Source: Linepithema humile | Lineage: Eukaryota; Arthropoda; Insecta; Hymenoptera; Formicidae | NCBI RefSeq assembly: GCF_040581485.1 | Contig: NC_090129.1 | Coordinates: forward strand, 25,550,764-25,614,763 | Reading direction: 5' to 3' | DNA: 64,000 bases | In this document: positions 52,701 through 64,000 of the stretch, piece after piece | How positions within the stretch are numbered: position 1 is the first letter of the stretch | Layout: every line of letters begins with the position of its first letter | Position numbers and translations under genes: made by a program | The notes under the pieces: model-generated | Seen by the model: only the letters and a program-made list of their open reading frames with translations | Database searches by the model: none | Told to the model about the DNA's origin: nothing

Positions 52701-54707
52701 TACGAGCCGTTGCATTAAAATTACAAGTGTTATGTGACGAACAAAATTATACACAAGCGAATTTGTCATTTTTGCGCTACAGCTGGCGTTTAATTCAAAA
52801 TAATTAGAAATTACGCATAAGTGATTATTAACAACTGCGTACTTTGTGCCGAGATTCGGGATATATTTTATATTATTGCCATAGAATTACCGGGCATGTA
52901 ATAAAATAAATTAGAAGTTAATGATCGAGTTGAAACGGAACAGGCACGTAGGAAACGAAATAAAAACTAATCTATCTAAAATAAAAACGAAATAAAATTT
53001 ATCTTATTTGCAACGATAATGATATTTTATGCGAAATGTAATTAGACGTTCACAAAAGTGATTATCAAAGGCAAAAGCTGCGCATTTATTTCAGTGAAAT
53101 CTACTATCGCTTGCTTGCAGCCGCGGCGCATTAACCAAATCCTCGTAAATGTCTACTAAATTTCACATAAACCCGCCGACGCGTCAATAGAACGAATAAA
53201 TTTAGCCGTAAAAAACATCTTTACGGTCGCCGAATCGAATGCGTTTAGAGACGTGACGTAAAGTTTTGTTTAAAATTTCAAATGCTTATCCTGCGAATCT
53301 TGATTAGATCATCAATCTTTTTTTTTATGCTTCTGTTTCTAGTGAAATATAGTTTTCGTATTAAATCTGGCACTTAGTTTTATTAAAGAACGTTTTTAAA
53401 CAAATTTATGTTAAAACTAAAGTAACGTTAAAAATAAATTTGTTACAATTATCACATTTAAATTATCGAGACATTACTATTTGAGATGTATAAAACAAAA
53501 AATTCTAAAATGTCGATCTATTTAAAAATTTAATGCTATACAAATTTCTTAACATATGTAGAATCTTTTATTCTCATGTGAACTCTTGCAAACTTTTGAT
53601 TAATAATATACGGTATAATAATAAGCTTTATTAGTAATATATTGCGTTTATTATACGAAGAACATTAGAATAACTATAACATATCCAGGAATTATATGCA
53701 AGCATTTAGTTGCATTTAGTACGCTCGCATTGCATTTATTGATCGTGCTCTTAGCATTTGCATTTACACGTCATAAATTTGTTTTCCGCGGATTATATTG
53801 TATTGGTATTACTGCAGATTATGTTTAATCACAATTGACAAATTATATTGTGCTTATATGAAATGTCTATATTGTCAAATCGTATAAATTGCAATATATT
53901 TTATGTATTGAGATACATGTATGCATAAAGTTATTTAAATTTTTTTTCAAACATTTTAATTGTAAAATAACTTTTATTTGTTTCTTCTCTTTCGGTTTCT
54001 CCTAATGCATTGGTAGGGCTTTACAAAGACAGCTTGTATATGTTTTGTGTACATGTACATACCTATGTAATTATAATTATTTTTTCGAACATTGAAATGT
54101 AAGCTACTTTATTTTGTGTTTCTCTATTCGACGATTCTACATTTGCGTGTAAAATTTTAAAAGAATTTTTCAGAGAAGCTTCTCCATATTTGATTTGTTT
54201 TTACATTTCAAGCGCTAATGGTGAAAATAATTTAGGTCTGCGTAGTTGTCAAAGATTCATAAAGACACCCTACGCTAGCTAAGTTTTGCTGCGTTTATTA
54301 ATTCATTGGATATTAGAAGAATACATCTCAAATATTTACGGACATTTACGTGCCGCGAGAGAAATGGGACATACAAATAGCTTTGTTATAAACTTCATTT
54401 TTATTTAAATTCCAATAATCTCGTTTCTTTTCAAGAGAAATAACGATTTGTTTTACGTTTAATTTGACATTTTGGTTTACACAAGATTGTACTATGTGTG
54501 TTTGTTATCATTTAATTAAAAAAACATATATGTGGAAAAAATTAAACGATAAAAATTATTTAACTTTTTCTCATTTTGGGAAAAACTAAAATATTAATTA
54601 ATTTAATTTGATTAGATTGTTATGTCGAATAATTACTGAGTTAAGCTATGATTGAAGTTAACGTTAACAAGACCGGTATTATTCCAGTCTTAAAAATAAA
54701 AATAAAT

Positions 54708-55040
54708 AAAATGTACATAATTAAAAATATATATTTCATTCATTTTTATGCCATAGAATTTTATATCATATTATTTGATAAACTCGGAACTTTATTACGA
54801 TGCAATAAAATCTTGTGTTTTAGAATTCTAGACCATTTCTTTGATTAAAATATAAGATTTTTCGATGCATTGCAGTAAAGTTTTAGCTCTGCCAAATGAT
54901 ATAAATTTCTAAAATGTACATTAATGTTAAAATATATATTTTATTCATTTTTATGCTTTGGAATCTTATATCATATTATTTAGTAAGCCTAGTACTTTCT
55001 TGCAATGCATTCAAATCTTATATTTTAAAGAAAGAAATGA
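54708..55040. repeat. diverged tandem duplication, about 203-bp period
   Basis: A segment starting AAAATGTACATAA at 54708 recurs at 54911. Shared landmarks include TTCATTTTTATGC, CTTATATCATATTATTT (TTTTATATC in copy 1) and a GCAAT-rich tail ending in ATTTTA. The second copy ends near 55040. Divergence is substantial, so the event is old. Confidence 0.65.
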
Positions 55041-55820
55041 TCTAGAATCTAGAATGTTAATGTCTAGATAGTTTTACACAATTTTTATTGTATTGTGTTT
55101 TTATTGTAGCACACGATGTAGAATATTTTAGATTACTCTGCAGAAAAAGAGCAAAATTTTTAAAATTTTATAATGAGAAAATATAATTTATATTACTACA
55201 TTGTCGCTAGCAATTACTGTTTAATAACTCTCTCATTTACTCTCTGATTGTCAGAAAATTCATCACTTTTCTAAAACTGCTGCTCTAAATTTAGGCGCGT
55301 TCTTTGCCATACTTAAATGTCACAGTATAAGTTGTCCATTCAATTCACGCGCGTGACCTCGCGACACATCACGATTTAATGAACTTACGCGTGCATGCAT
55401 GCAAGGCGCAACTGCACTGCGACGCTGTGTGGAGCCTCGCAGTGGTGGAATTATTAGGGCTTGTCGTGGAATTATTGGGCCGGACGCTTAGCCGTCGCCA
55501 GATCGCGAGGGGTCGCACGTGCGACAACATGTCGTTGATCGATCCGTGCTGCCTTAAATTCGTTAAGAATTTACTGCATTGCTGTTTGCGTGAATGCAGT
55601 CGAACAGCAAGCCAAACAGCATTGAGTTTTTGTGATTTAATGGAAAGAGAATATTTTTAGATTTTTAATACAGTATACGTGTTTAACGTTTATATGTTAT
55701 GTTAAATAATAGTGCTGTTATTTATTATCATCAAAAATCATGATATATAAAAATTATTGTAACTGAATATTACAAAACTGAAAGCAATAATTTTTTTTAA
55801 CTACGCAAGAGGATTGGGAA

Positions 55821-55846
55821 AAAATAAATAAATGAATAAATAAATA
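55821..55846. repeat. (AATA)n-type microsatellite
   Basis: AAATAAATAAATGAATAAATAA-type tetranucleotide run in noncoding DNA. Confidence 0.85.
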
Positions 55847-57885
55847 TCAACTAATGCACAAAATGCATTTAATGGATTATTTTTATTATTTTTTAGACAA
55901 ATTTTATTTTTAAATGAAAAATAAACTTTCAATGCTGCATAAACTATAAATTTGTTTTTATATAAAAAAAAACATGTTATTAAACAATAATAACATTTAC
56001 TAATCCAGAAATTGAAACGTTGTAGACCCGATCTTCCGAGGCATGTATAAAAATATTCATTTGCATATCTATTCTACATAGATTTTCTTTCTTCCCCGCG
56101 TACGTGCCACGTGCGCAGTATTTTTAAACATTTTTACCTTGCAACTAAGAAAGTATGTGTGAAATTAGGATATGGGTCAAAATAAGCTATGACGTAAATG
56201 TACGTTTCTCTCTATTTGAGTCTTCTTTGGAACTATTTACAACGATGTAACATATAGATTATGTTAAAAATGTGTGAGATTAAATATAGAACAAAAGCAT
56301 CAATTATATATCTACATTACGGTTGAATTAGAAGATCGGTTGATTTTGATTAATTTTTAAATTACATCTATTTCGTCTGAGAAACTTAAAATAGGACGGA
56401 GAGAAAGGAATATATTTACTTTAATATACTAATTTAGTATTAAAAAAATTGCTTGTTGAAACAAAGTACCATTGCAGCTTCAAAAAATAATTTTTATCAT
56501 TTTTCTAAAATTTTTGGCATCCATTAAATTTCGCATTTTTGAAACAATTTCTTAGACATTTCTACAATCTCTGAATCTTCTATAATTTTTTCGATATGTT
56601 TTAAAATGTAAATTTATGTAAAAATCTTGAAAAAAATTTAATTAAATTTCCACACAAATTTTCCCGAGACTTTATCTTACATACAAAGTAAGATAGGAAA
56701 TGAAACGTGCGGTAATTAATTATACTACACTTTATCTCTTTCTAATTGATCGTTATCTCGACATACATTCACGCTAGCAATTGCGAAATCGATTTGCGAT
56801 TACCGCTACGCTGCACTATTACTAATAGTATAATTAAGCGTCTACGATAAGACTGATCTGCCGTTATTAATCACGGAAGACGTGACTCAGAAAGTCACGC
56901 TGGCGTTAAGTGCGACACAATAGCCGCTATTTTACTGCGATAAAGTTCTGTGAGATTAACGCTTTAGAGGATCATGCTGCCAGGACGAGCCGTAAACTTA
57001 GAAACAAGAGTAAAGTATGATGATTGCTTGATGTAACTGCGACATGTTGGCGATTGTTTAATTTACGATCTGCTTGACAATCTGCGTTTGTGAGAAGCAC
57101 GTCGCATGCGACTGTCAAAAGCAATCGATCCGTCGCGATTCTATTATCTTCTAAATTAAACGCAGGGCCGATCCTGCAGACGTCTCAGTTTCGGAAAGAT
57201 GCGACACTTCGCTCTAATTGCTCTTACATAAGACGAGAGCAAGAAAATTGCGGTAGTTACACTGCATATATCATTAATATTTAATATCATAACTTGAGAA
57301 AAACGGCATGAGAGATAATTTATAATTATATGTAAGTTACGTTTCAAGCAGAAATTTATCGCATGTTCTATTTTTATACGGATTCATATAAATCTCTCTG
57401 TTTCGCACGTGTTGCTCAAATATTATATTCAAAAATTCATATTGAGAAATGGATTTATTAATTAATTAAGTTTGCAGAAGTATTTTTAACTCTCTTTAAT
57501 CTGATTTAGTACGATAGGGCTTTCGTGTAAAGATAAAATGCACACGTACATCACATACATATCAATATCATTTCCTCATATCGCCTTTGAAAGTTATTTA
57601 TCACTTTATCTCTGTGTCACAAATATAAAGTTTAAAATTTTCAAAAGATAAGGATACATTTTATCACCAATCTGTAAAACGAAATCTACATTATTTTCAA
57701 GCACAAACGAATGTCTTCATCCACTTTAGGTTAAACTGTGCGTTTGAGTTTTGATTCGAGTAATACATGTGCATATCAAGCACTGAACAAACACGCCGTT
57801 TCGGCACCGGCGAAGCGTCTTGTTTCGGCCCTGTGCACACTGTTTGCTTCCTTCAATCTTCATGTTCTACGTAATGGAATGTACT

Positions 57886-57921
57886 GTTCTTGTTATTGTT
57901 GTCATTGTTGTTGTTCTTGTT
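57886..57921. repeat. TTG/TTGT-rich simple repeat
   Basis: Imperfect TTG triplets within a CpG-rich patch. They account for the Cys- or Val-rich appearance of the open frames here. Confidence 0.8.
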
Positions 57922-58295
57922 ACTCTCCTAATTATGTTGTCGTTGCTCGCATCCCAGTTACCTCTCGATTGTTTCCGTCCTCCGTTGTGTCTGTCTCTCG
58001 TCCGTCGCATGCTTCTCTTTATGCACGCAATATTTTCTTCTCCCCTCTTCCCGCATCTCTCAATCACTCATCGTTCCTTCGTCTCCTTGGGACGAAGGTC
58101 ATCCGAAACTTTTCCCCTCGTCCTCGGGAGATTTACTGCGGGCTCGAGGATCGTTCGAGAAGTCGATCATCAAGTTCAGCCGCATTAATCCATTCCAATT
58201 CATGCCGAGAGTCCTCAATAGTCAAAATTGGGATATAAATTCATACGATTTAATGCCTCGGCTCGGCTGTGGTGTCAAGAAAATTTTTTTTTTCC

Positions 58296-58596
58296 CGAGG
58301 AGGACGAGGAGTGAAGGGAGTGTGAGGAAGAGAGGGGAGGGGGAGAGGGTGAACGTAGTGTAATTGCTTAGTTTGGATCTAGAGGCTAGAAACTAGAGGA
58401 CGATTGAGAGCTAGAGTAAAAGAGCGGTGAAAATGCAAGTGTGAGCGAGAAGATGCGAGAGGAAGAAAGTGCGAGAGAGAGAGAGAGAGAGAGAAAGAAA
58501 GAAAGAGAGAAGGGAGAGAAAGGGAGAAAGAGAAAAAGAATGGAATTAACGATGAAGAATAGCTGCGAGAGGGTGGGCGATGGAGGGAGAAAATTC
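58296..58596. repeat. purine-rich (GA) tract with (GA)n core
   Basis: About 300 bases are strongly G+A on the + strand, with a pure GA run at 58473-58494. The tract ends about 30 bases before the candidate acceptor at 58625. Such tracts can form triplex DNA, bind GAGA-type factors, or act as splicing enhancers; none of these is shown here. Confidence 0.8.
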
Positions 58597-58625
58597 AAAC
58601 ATGTCCGAAATGCCACTTGTTCCAG

Positions 58626-58766
58626 GACCTAAAGAAGCGCGATTCCCACATCTGCGACATGCAGGCCCTACAGCCACTTCCGGCCCCTACCAACACCGCC
58701 AACACCGCGCCCGCCATGACTACTTCCGGTGGGCAGCCACCGCTCCCGGTATCGGAGACCGTTTGA
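58626..58766 (+). CDS. candidate terminal exon ending SETV (third Shal C-terminus or another gene)
   Basis: After CACTTGTTCCAG a frame of 46 codons and TGA opens as DLKKRDSHICDMQALQPLP, then APTNTANTAPAM and GGQPPLPVSETV. Third positions are strongly C/G, as in the confirmed Shal exons. The phase is 0, so it would join in frame to ...PQRYQ at 32073. The final SETV fits a class I PDZ ligand. The acceptor has only a short pyrimidine run and sits behind a purine-rich tract; the frame is also open upstream to 58563, reading TCPKCHLFQ just before the acceptor. I do not recognise the peptide. It may be an alternative Shal last exon or the last exon of an unrelated gene. Confidence 0.5.
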   Translation, partial: DLKKRDSHICDMQALQPLPAPTNTANTAPAMTTSGGQPPLPVSETV

Positions 58767-59300
58767 ATCACGACGATCACGAGAACCGATCACGATCGTC
58801 CGCGTGTGCGCGATGCGCTAGCCACGCATTACCACACCACCACTCACCTATAAAACTCACCGCCGTCCTCCTCCACACCTGTGCTCGCTGAACCCGATGA
58901 ACGAACCACGGCCGATCCACGGTCGAAGCAACGGTGAGCCATCAAATCACGATCTTTAAAGGGCGCAGCGCGAACCACCGGAAGTAGTCGTGGATCTTGT
59001 TTAGCCCGTGCTGCGCGAATTTTCGATTATTGCACAAGCTTTCGGAAGTCCCGTAAGTGAGAATTGCCAAGTAATGCGTACGCGTACGCGCGCGATCGAT
59101 ACAGTCCGTCCTAAAGCTTGCATTTTTGAAAATTTTTCTGTAACGTTGAGAGAGAAAGAAAATTTGAGAAAATTTCAGTTGAATTCTAATTAGTTAAACT
59201 CGGTATACAGTGCGACAAAATTTTTAAAACTTTGGAATTTTTGAATATTTTTTCGCATATAATATATAGCAGTGATAAAATAATAAAGTTTGACGCTTTT
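58767..59300 (+). other. possible 3' UTR after the SETV stop
   Basis: GC- and CpG-rich sequence with short CAC-rich stretches continues to about 59110, then becomes AT-rich. A candidate AATAAA lies at 59282-59287. If the SETV exon is real, this is its likely 3' UTR. Confidence 0.35.
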
Positions 59301-61118
59301 AATGAAGTTACTGAGATGTGTTTAAAACTATTTTTACTATATTTCACGTTTAATGTGTTATTTAAAAAAAAATCTATTTGAAGGAGTTTATTTTGCAGTT
59401 AATTTTATTTTCGAGATAACGTCGTTTTTCCTGCATTGTACACGTACGGGGTTTCAGAAATATTTGATTCGTTTCGAATATACTCTCGGGCGTTTGCTGG
59501 CGCAGCTTCGTTAAATTACGTGCATCGCGATTGCAAGTATATCATTGATTTTATACGCCACTGGTTTTGCTTACAGAATTTATTAGTATTACTTCCGGCG
59601 ATTTGCGCTACATCCTCGAGTGTCGATCGATTTTTATATCTCAAGAAACTTGGTATGATGATTGAGATTCGGCGAGGTTACTCCAATTTTGTCATTAAAA
59701 TTGTATTATGGTTAATTCGTTTATAAAAAAAACGGCTTTTTTGTTGATTTTTTACTACATTTATTAACAACTTTTTGTTACATTTTTCACATAACAATCT
59801 TAACATATCTTATCGTTTGTTTATTTTCTTAAAATATTTGCAAATTTGTTAACAAATATTAAATTGTTTTGTGCAATTTTTTAACACAGTGACATACGGA
59901 GCTTTTCACATAGAGTTGCTATTTTTAACATTTTCCCACCTTTAAGGACAGTCTCTTTTTTTTTTATCACGACAGCGAGAAGAGAGATCATGCCGAAGAG
60001 CAAAGCAATCGAATCGTTCGGAGGTGGATTGGCGATCGGGATTAGTTGGGAGGAAAGGTGATTTATGATAGGCCGACGGGCGTAAGACAATTTTCTGAGA
60101 TTACGTCCGCTTCGTTTGCCGCCTTGAAATACGGCGTGAAGCCGAGGGCGGGCCGTTCGCGGTTCTGGGCCGCCGGATGAACCCAGAGTGCTGGCAATTT
60201 TTCCGGATTTGCGTCGGCTTTCTCCGACGCGCGGCCTAGTTTCGACGGAGACGCTCGCTGAATTGAGGTACGACAAAGCAATCTCCTACGGTGAACTACG
60301 GGCGAATTCCCAGTGACATGCATCTTATAAGTGAATTGGGTAATTGAGAAAGCCCACGTGAATTCAGAATTTGAGTCAGCTCCAGAGAAATGGGGAATTT
60401 ATACATACATCTTGCATCCTTCTCGCCAAGGCGCATTATTCTAAGAAGCGATCGTACAATCTGGTGGTCTTACTTCTCCGTATTACATTTTAACGACAGA
60501 TTTTTTTCAGTTGATACGACTTTTCGTTCAGCAAAAATTGCCGTATTTGACACTCTTACGAATACCGATGTAACTAGCACGATCTTCTCTCAATTTCAAT
60601 CATCATACATCTCGTTGTGTATTTTCACGAAACGAATGATTCAGGACGAACATTATAATTTAAGATAGCGTTGGAATTCTTGATTTAAACCTTAATCCTA
60701 AATTCACCACGATCGCGCTGCTATGAACCATTCGGACCTTTTAATTGCAGTAATAAAAACAAGTCGTTCGCACCGATGCCATGCGAGATGGAGATCGTCA
60801 TCAGGTTCAACGGCGTCCTATCCGCGATTTTACGAGCGGATTGATACGCTCCAATAAGAACGCCGGCGATCATTCGTTACTCGGCGGGATTTGCGGAGAA
60901 TCCACGAGGAAGGTCCGGATGTCCGTGGATGTCCTTCGTGATCTTTGCGATCTATGCCGCCGCGGATCGATTGTCGTCGAGAGGATCGACACGCGGGACA
61001 TCCTCTGTGATCTTGTCAAAGCTCGCGCGGATTTCCGATTTGACAAGAAAGTGTCTCGCGTTAATCCTCGCTGCTGTCCTCATTGCAGTCGTTGCGCACT
61101 GGATGGATTTCTGCGGGA

Positions 61119-61123
<5 letters not shown>

Positions 61124-61153
<30 letters not shown>
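61124..61153. repeat. (GA)n microsatellite
   Basis: An uninterrupted AG/GA run that translates as Arg-Glu repeats in an otherwise unrecognised open frame. Confidence 0.95.
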
Positions 61154-61155
<2 letters not shown>

Positions 61156-62085
61156 TCAAGTCTTTTCTGCGAAATGCTATTCGTGGCGTTGTCCAATTAG
61201 CTGAATTAAAGCGCGCCAGCGATGAGACGAGTTCGCAAATAGGTGACTCAGGTGTGGCTGAGCGATTGCGATTAGGGTCGCGGGATTTGTCTGTGCGAAA
61301 ACGAGTCCTTGAGGGTTTCGCACCACGTTACTTCGCGTCAGGCCGTCCTTTAAATAATGTTCTTTCGGTGATCCTTAAACGGAGAGAAGAGAGACGTATC
61401 ATTTACTATAATTGTTCAAATAACAAAAGGGTTTCATTAATCACGTCGGAATGAAAAGTTTCCCTCTCGTGCCATAACGGCGACGTTACTTCTCACGTAA
61501 AGCTCACGGTTCTTGATACTTATCTTGTTAATTAATACAATTATCAATATGTATGAATAATGACTGTTAAGCTGGAATTCATATTTAGATGCAATTATTA
61601 TCTTAATGCAATTATTTGATTCTCTTCTTGTCTTTATATTGAATACGATCTTTGTATTGTACGATTTGCGATTAGGCATTTAGCGATAAATGAGGGAAAA
61701 GTATTAAGCATCCATTCAAGGGTTACATTACTCCAGAAAAGCGCGCTTAAAAAAATAAAATTCTATGCTAATCAAGATTATTATAGAATTTTGTGACCGA
61801 GAGGCGCTCTTAAAGAATGAAACTCTGAAGTGCCTATCCAGTCTTAGCAAATTATATATAAATTTAATTGTTTTTTAATATGAATTATATATGTATATAT
61901 TATATGTACTAATCATTAATGTGAAGTTAAATGAATCTGATACTTTTTAATATATTGTTTCAAACGTTTCTATAATCTCAAGTAATCTTAAATAAAATTA
62001 TATATGCGCAATAAAATGTTTATTGCACACATCATGCATCTATATTTCTATCTCGCTATTTACTATTTCTGGGCATTGTTTATTA

Positions 62086-62110
62086 ACACACACACGCACA
62101 CACACATACA
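62086..62110. repeat. (CA)n microsatellite
   Basis: ACAC run with a single CGC interruption. Confidence 0.9.
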
Positions 62111-62420
62111 ATAATATTATAATATTTTTAAATATTTTTATAAAAAATATAATATCCGCATATAAAATATTATTATTTATTGCATGACTTTTTTGCAGAT
62201 AATTATTTGATGAGTTACTTTATGAAAAAATTTTCACAGCGCATTGTTATTTATTTGACGTATCAATATACTTTGATAACAAAACCCAGAAACAGTACGA
62301 AGTCTGGAGAAAGAGAGACAGAACATATCAAACACTACAAGCGCGTGGGACGCATTAATTCATAAAAAAGTTGTTGAGGGAGAATGTAATTAATTAAATC
62401 TGCTGTTTTTAAATAATTAG

Positions 62421-62474
62421 CATGAAAAGCAAATGGATTATGATGAGCATCGCAGAAGGAAGATTGATATGGAA
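62421..62474 (+). CDS. possible 54-bp microexon
   Basis: AG at 62419-62420 and GTAAGA at 62475 flank exactly 18 codons, phase 0 at both ends, reading HEKQMDYDEHRRRKIDME. The peptide is charged and hydrophilic, and the donor is good, but the acceptor (AAATAATTAG) is poor. No family was recognised, and short AG...GT intervals arise by chance, so this is only a candidate. Confidence 0.2.
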
Positions 62475-63876
62475 GTAAGATTTTTATCGTTTTGATAAAT
62501 ATTTACTTTGATCTATCGACTTTCTCATTGAATTACATAGTTTAACAATGTGTGATTACAATATGTATCCGTAAGATATTCTGCTTTAAAAGTTAATTTT
62601 ACTGAAAGCTCTCTTATTTGCATACAATCTTTATTCTTGAGTTACTGCGGGATTAATCTTTTCTCATTGGTATGCACTAAAGATTTTTCCATAAATAGGT
62701 TACAGAGATTGTTGTTACGTCGTTGTTGTCCTTTCTGGTAAGATTCGTTCGATACTTTGTCTTATAAATTCGTGGATAATTTGAGAATGGACGGGTCAAC
62801 ATAAATATTGATTCATCGCAATTCTCGCGACATGGTTTCTTTTTTTAGAGACCAACACGAAAGCGAGCATTATTTGCGAGGCGATTTGACGCGACGTAGT
62901 CAAGATGCGATTACGTGAATGAATATAAAAATGGAGGTAGGGACCTACGTACCTTTGTACTTTTAACTAACTTAAGATGATGCCCTCGTTCTTTCAAAGC
63001 TTCGTGGCCGACTTTAGTCGATCGCGAGGACTCTTAGGCGGTAATTAATTAAATCGAAATATCGTTCGATCGTTTATTACAGTTACTTGGCTGTAGCGAT
63101 CGATCGTCCGCTTTCTTTTGTTGTTCGCGAAGGAAACTTTCTCTAAAGAGCTACAACTTCATTAAAAAGAAGCATCTTTTGTTTAATTTCTTCCGTTTCT
63201 TTGAAACAATCGCGACTCTTAAGAGCATCTTGTACTATTCTGTTATCGTGAGACCAATGCAAAATTTATATTTAAATTATTGGAATAACTTTGGCCACTA
63301 AAGCTTTTTTCATTTAGTGTATACAGCGTCAGAAAGTTTTATAGTTTTCTATTTATTTTTATGCAGTACAAATTATTTATTAATTATTAATAAACTGAAA
63401 TTATTTATTACTTATAAAAAAAATTCCGTGACAAATTTAGCAAACTTTTTAAAGCATTTTAAGAAATCATCACATATTTATGATGTCAAATGCAACATCA
63501 TCGGTCAAGTTAAAATGTTTCACATCAAGTAAAGTTACATAAAATCACATGATCTTATTACATCGCGGACGATTGACCGATGCAACCGGATGCGCCGCAG
63601 AAAAAAAAGGGGAAGAAAATAGAGACACCGTGTGAGCAACGGGATTTGTCTAACGATTACGTAGCGCAATGTAAATATCTGTGAAATCTAGGAAGGAGGG
63701 GGGAGAGGAGAAAAATGCAGAGCCTGTTGTCTGTAACAAATCTTTGTAATTACTGGCGTGATACGTCGTTGAACAAAAGATTAACGAGAAGAATATATAA
63801 ATATGTATAGAAAGATTATATTATATAACAAACGCAAATATGAAGAAGGAAATATATTATATATAATGAGAATACG

Positions 63877-63922
63877 ATATATATATATATATATACATAT
63901 ATATATACACGAACACACACAC
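63877..63922. repeat. TA and CA microsatellite
   Basis: A TA run with an ACATA interruption passes into a short CA run near the end of the window. Confidence 0.9.
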
Positions 63923-64000
63923 GATACACGCACGTGAAGAGTGCACTTACATTACGATGATACACACTCACACCTACTTGCAGCACCCTTGCGTCGCGCA

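Larger units (their letters stand above)
50041..58625 (+). other. AT-rich intron or intergenic DNA
   Basis: It is an intron if 58626-58766 belongs to Shal, otherwise intergenic. Mostly AT-rich, with CpG-rich patches at 50980-51110, 53090-53240, 55330-55600 and 57738-58180. A diverged tandem duplication lies at 54708-55040 and a purine-rich tract at 58296-58596. The patch at 55379-55660 is open for 93 codons, rich in Cys and Leu, and unrecognised. No splice-bounded exon was identified before 58626. Confidence 0.6.
59301..64000. other. noncoding DNA, no recognised gene
   Basis: CpG-rich patches occur at about 60000-60320, 60780-61380 and 62880-63120. The open frame at 60781-61200 (139 codons) is Arg/Asp-rich and runs into a GA microsatellite; no family was recognised. 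Simple repeats are listed separately. A possible microexon is at 62421-62474. Confidence 0.6.

Noticed and set aside
57738..58238. 166-codon open frame
   Set aside because: Cys and Ser runs come from TTG/TGT simple repeats; an overlapping frame is equally open. This looks compositional.
60781..61200. 139-codon open frame
   Set aside because: Arg/Asp-rich, runs into Arg-Glu repeats encoded by the GA microsatellite, no family recognised and no convincing splice or polyadenylation context.

Overview
The window is nuclear DNA from an insect, most likely a hymenopteran and possibly an ant. It is AT-rich and intron-dominated, with frequent CpG-rich patches inside introns and many short A/T, GA and CA repeats. 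No bacterial-style gene packing, rRNA or tRNA gene is seen. The organism call is inferred from composition and from the insect-type potassium-channel protein; it is not proven.

One gene is recognised with confidence: the 3' part of Shal (Kv4), a voltage-gated A-type potassium channel, on the + strand. Its exons are 833-995 (selectivity filter, S6, start of the cytoplasmic tail), 19268-19456 (basic tail, dileucine targeting motif) and 31921-32073 (proline-directed Ser/Thr sites, Cys cluster). A choice of C-terminal ends follows. The gene's promoter and 5' exons (T1 domain, S1-S5, most of the pore) lie upstream of the window. Introns are 18.3, 12.5 and 16.5 kb, with U2-type GT-AG borders and phase 0 junctions after the first exon in the window.

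The main point of interest is the C-terminus. If the third exon is read through its own splice donor it stays open for 75 more codons and ends in ETRV. If the donor is used, the exon joins in frame to 48533-48643, which ends in VEASF. A further phase-0 segment at 58626-58766 looks coding and ends in SETV; it could be a third Shal terminus or the last exon of another gene. ETRV and SETV fit class I PDZ-ligand consensus and VEASF does not, so splicing could decide which scaffold the channel binds.

By region: 1-832 intron; 996-19267 intron with CpG-rich patches, a short TA-flanked MITE-like element (9900-10043) and a striking long foldback (10462-10655); 19457-31920 intron with a second MITE-like element (25953-26167); 32074-48532 intron, whose first kilobase is also the probable 3' UTR of the ETRV form; 48644 to about 50 kb, probable 3' UTR of the VEASF form; 50-58.6 kb intron or intergenic DNA with a diverged tandem duplication; 58.6-64 kb the candidate SETV exon, a possible 54-bp microexon (62421-62474) and otherwise noncoding sequence.
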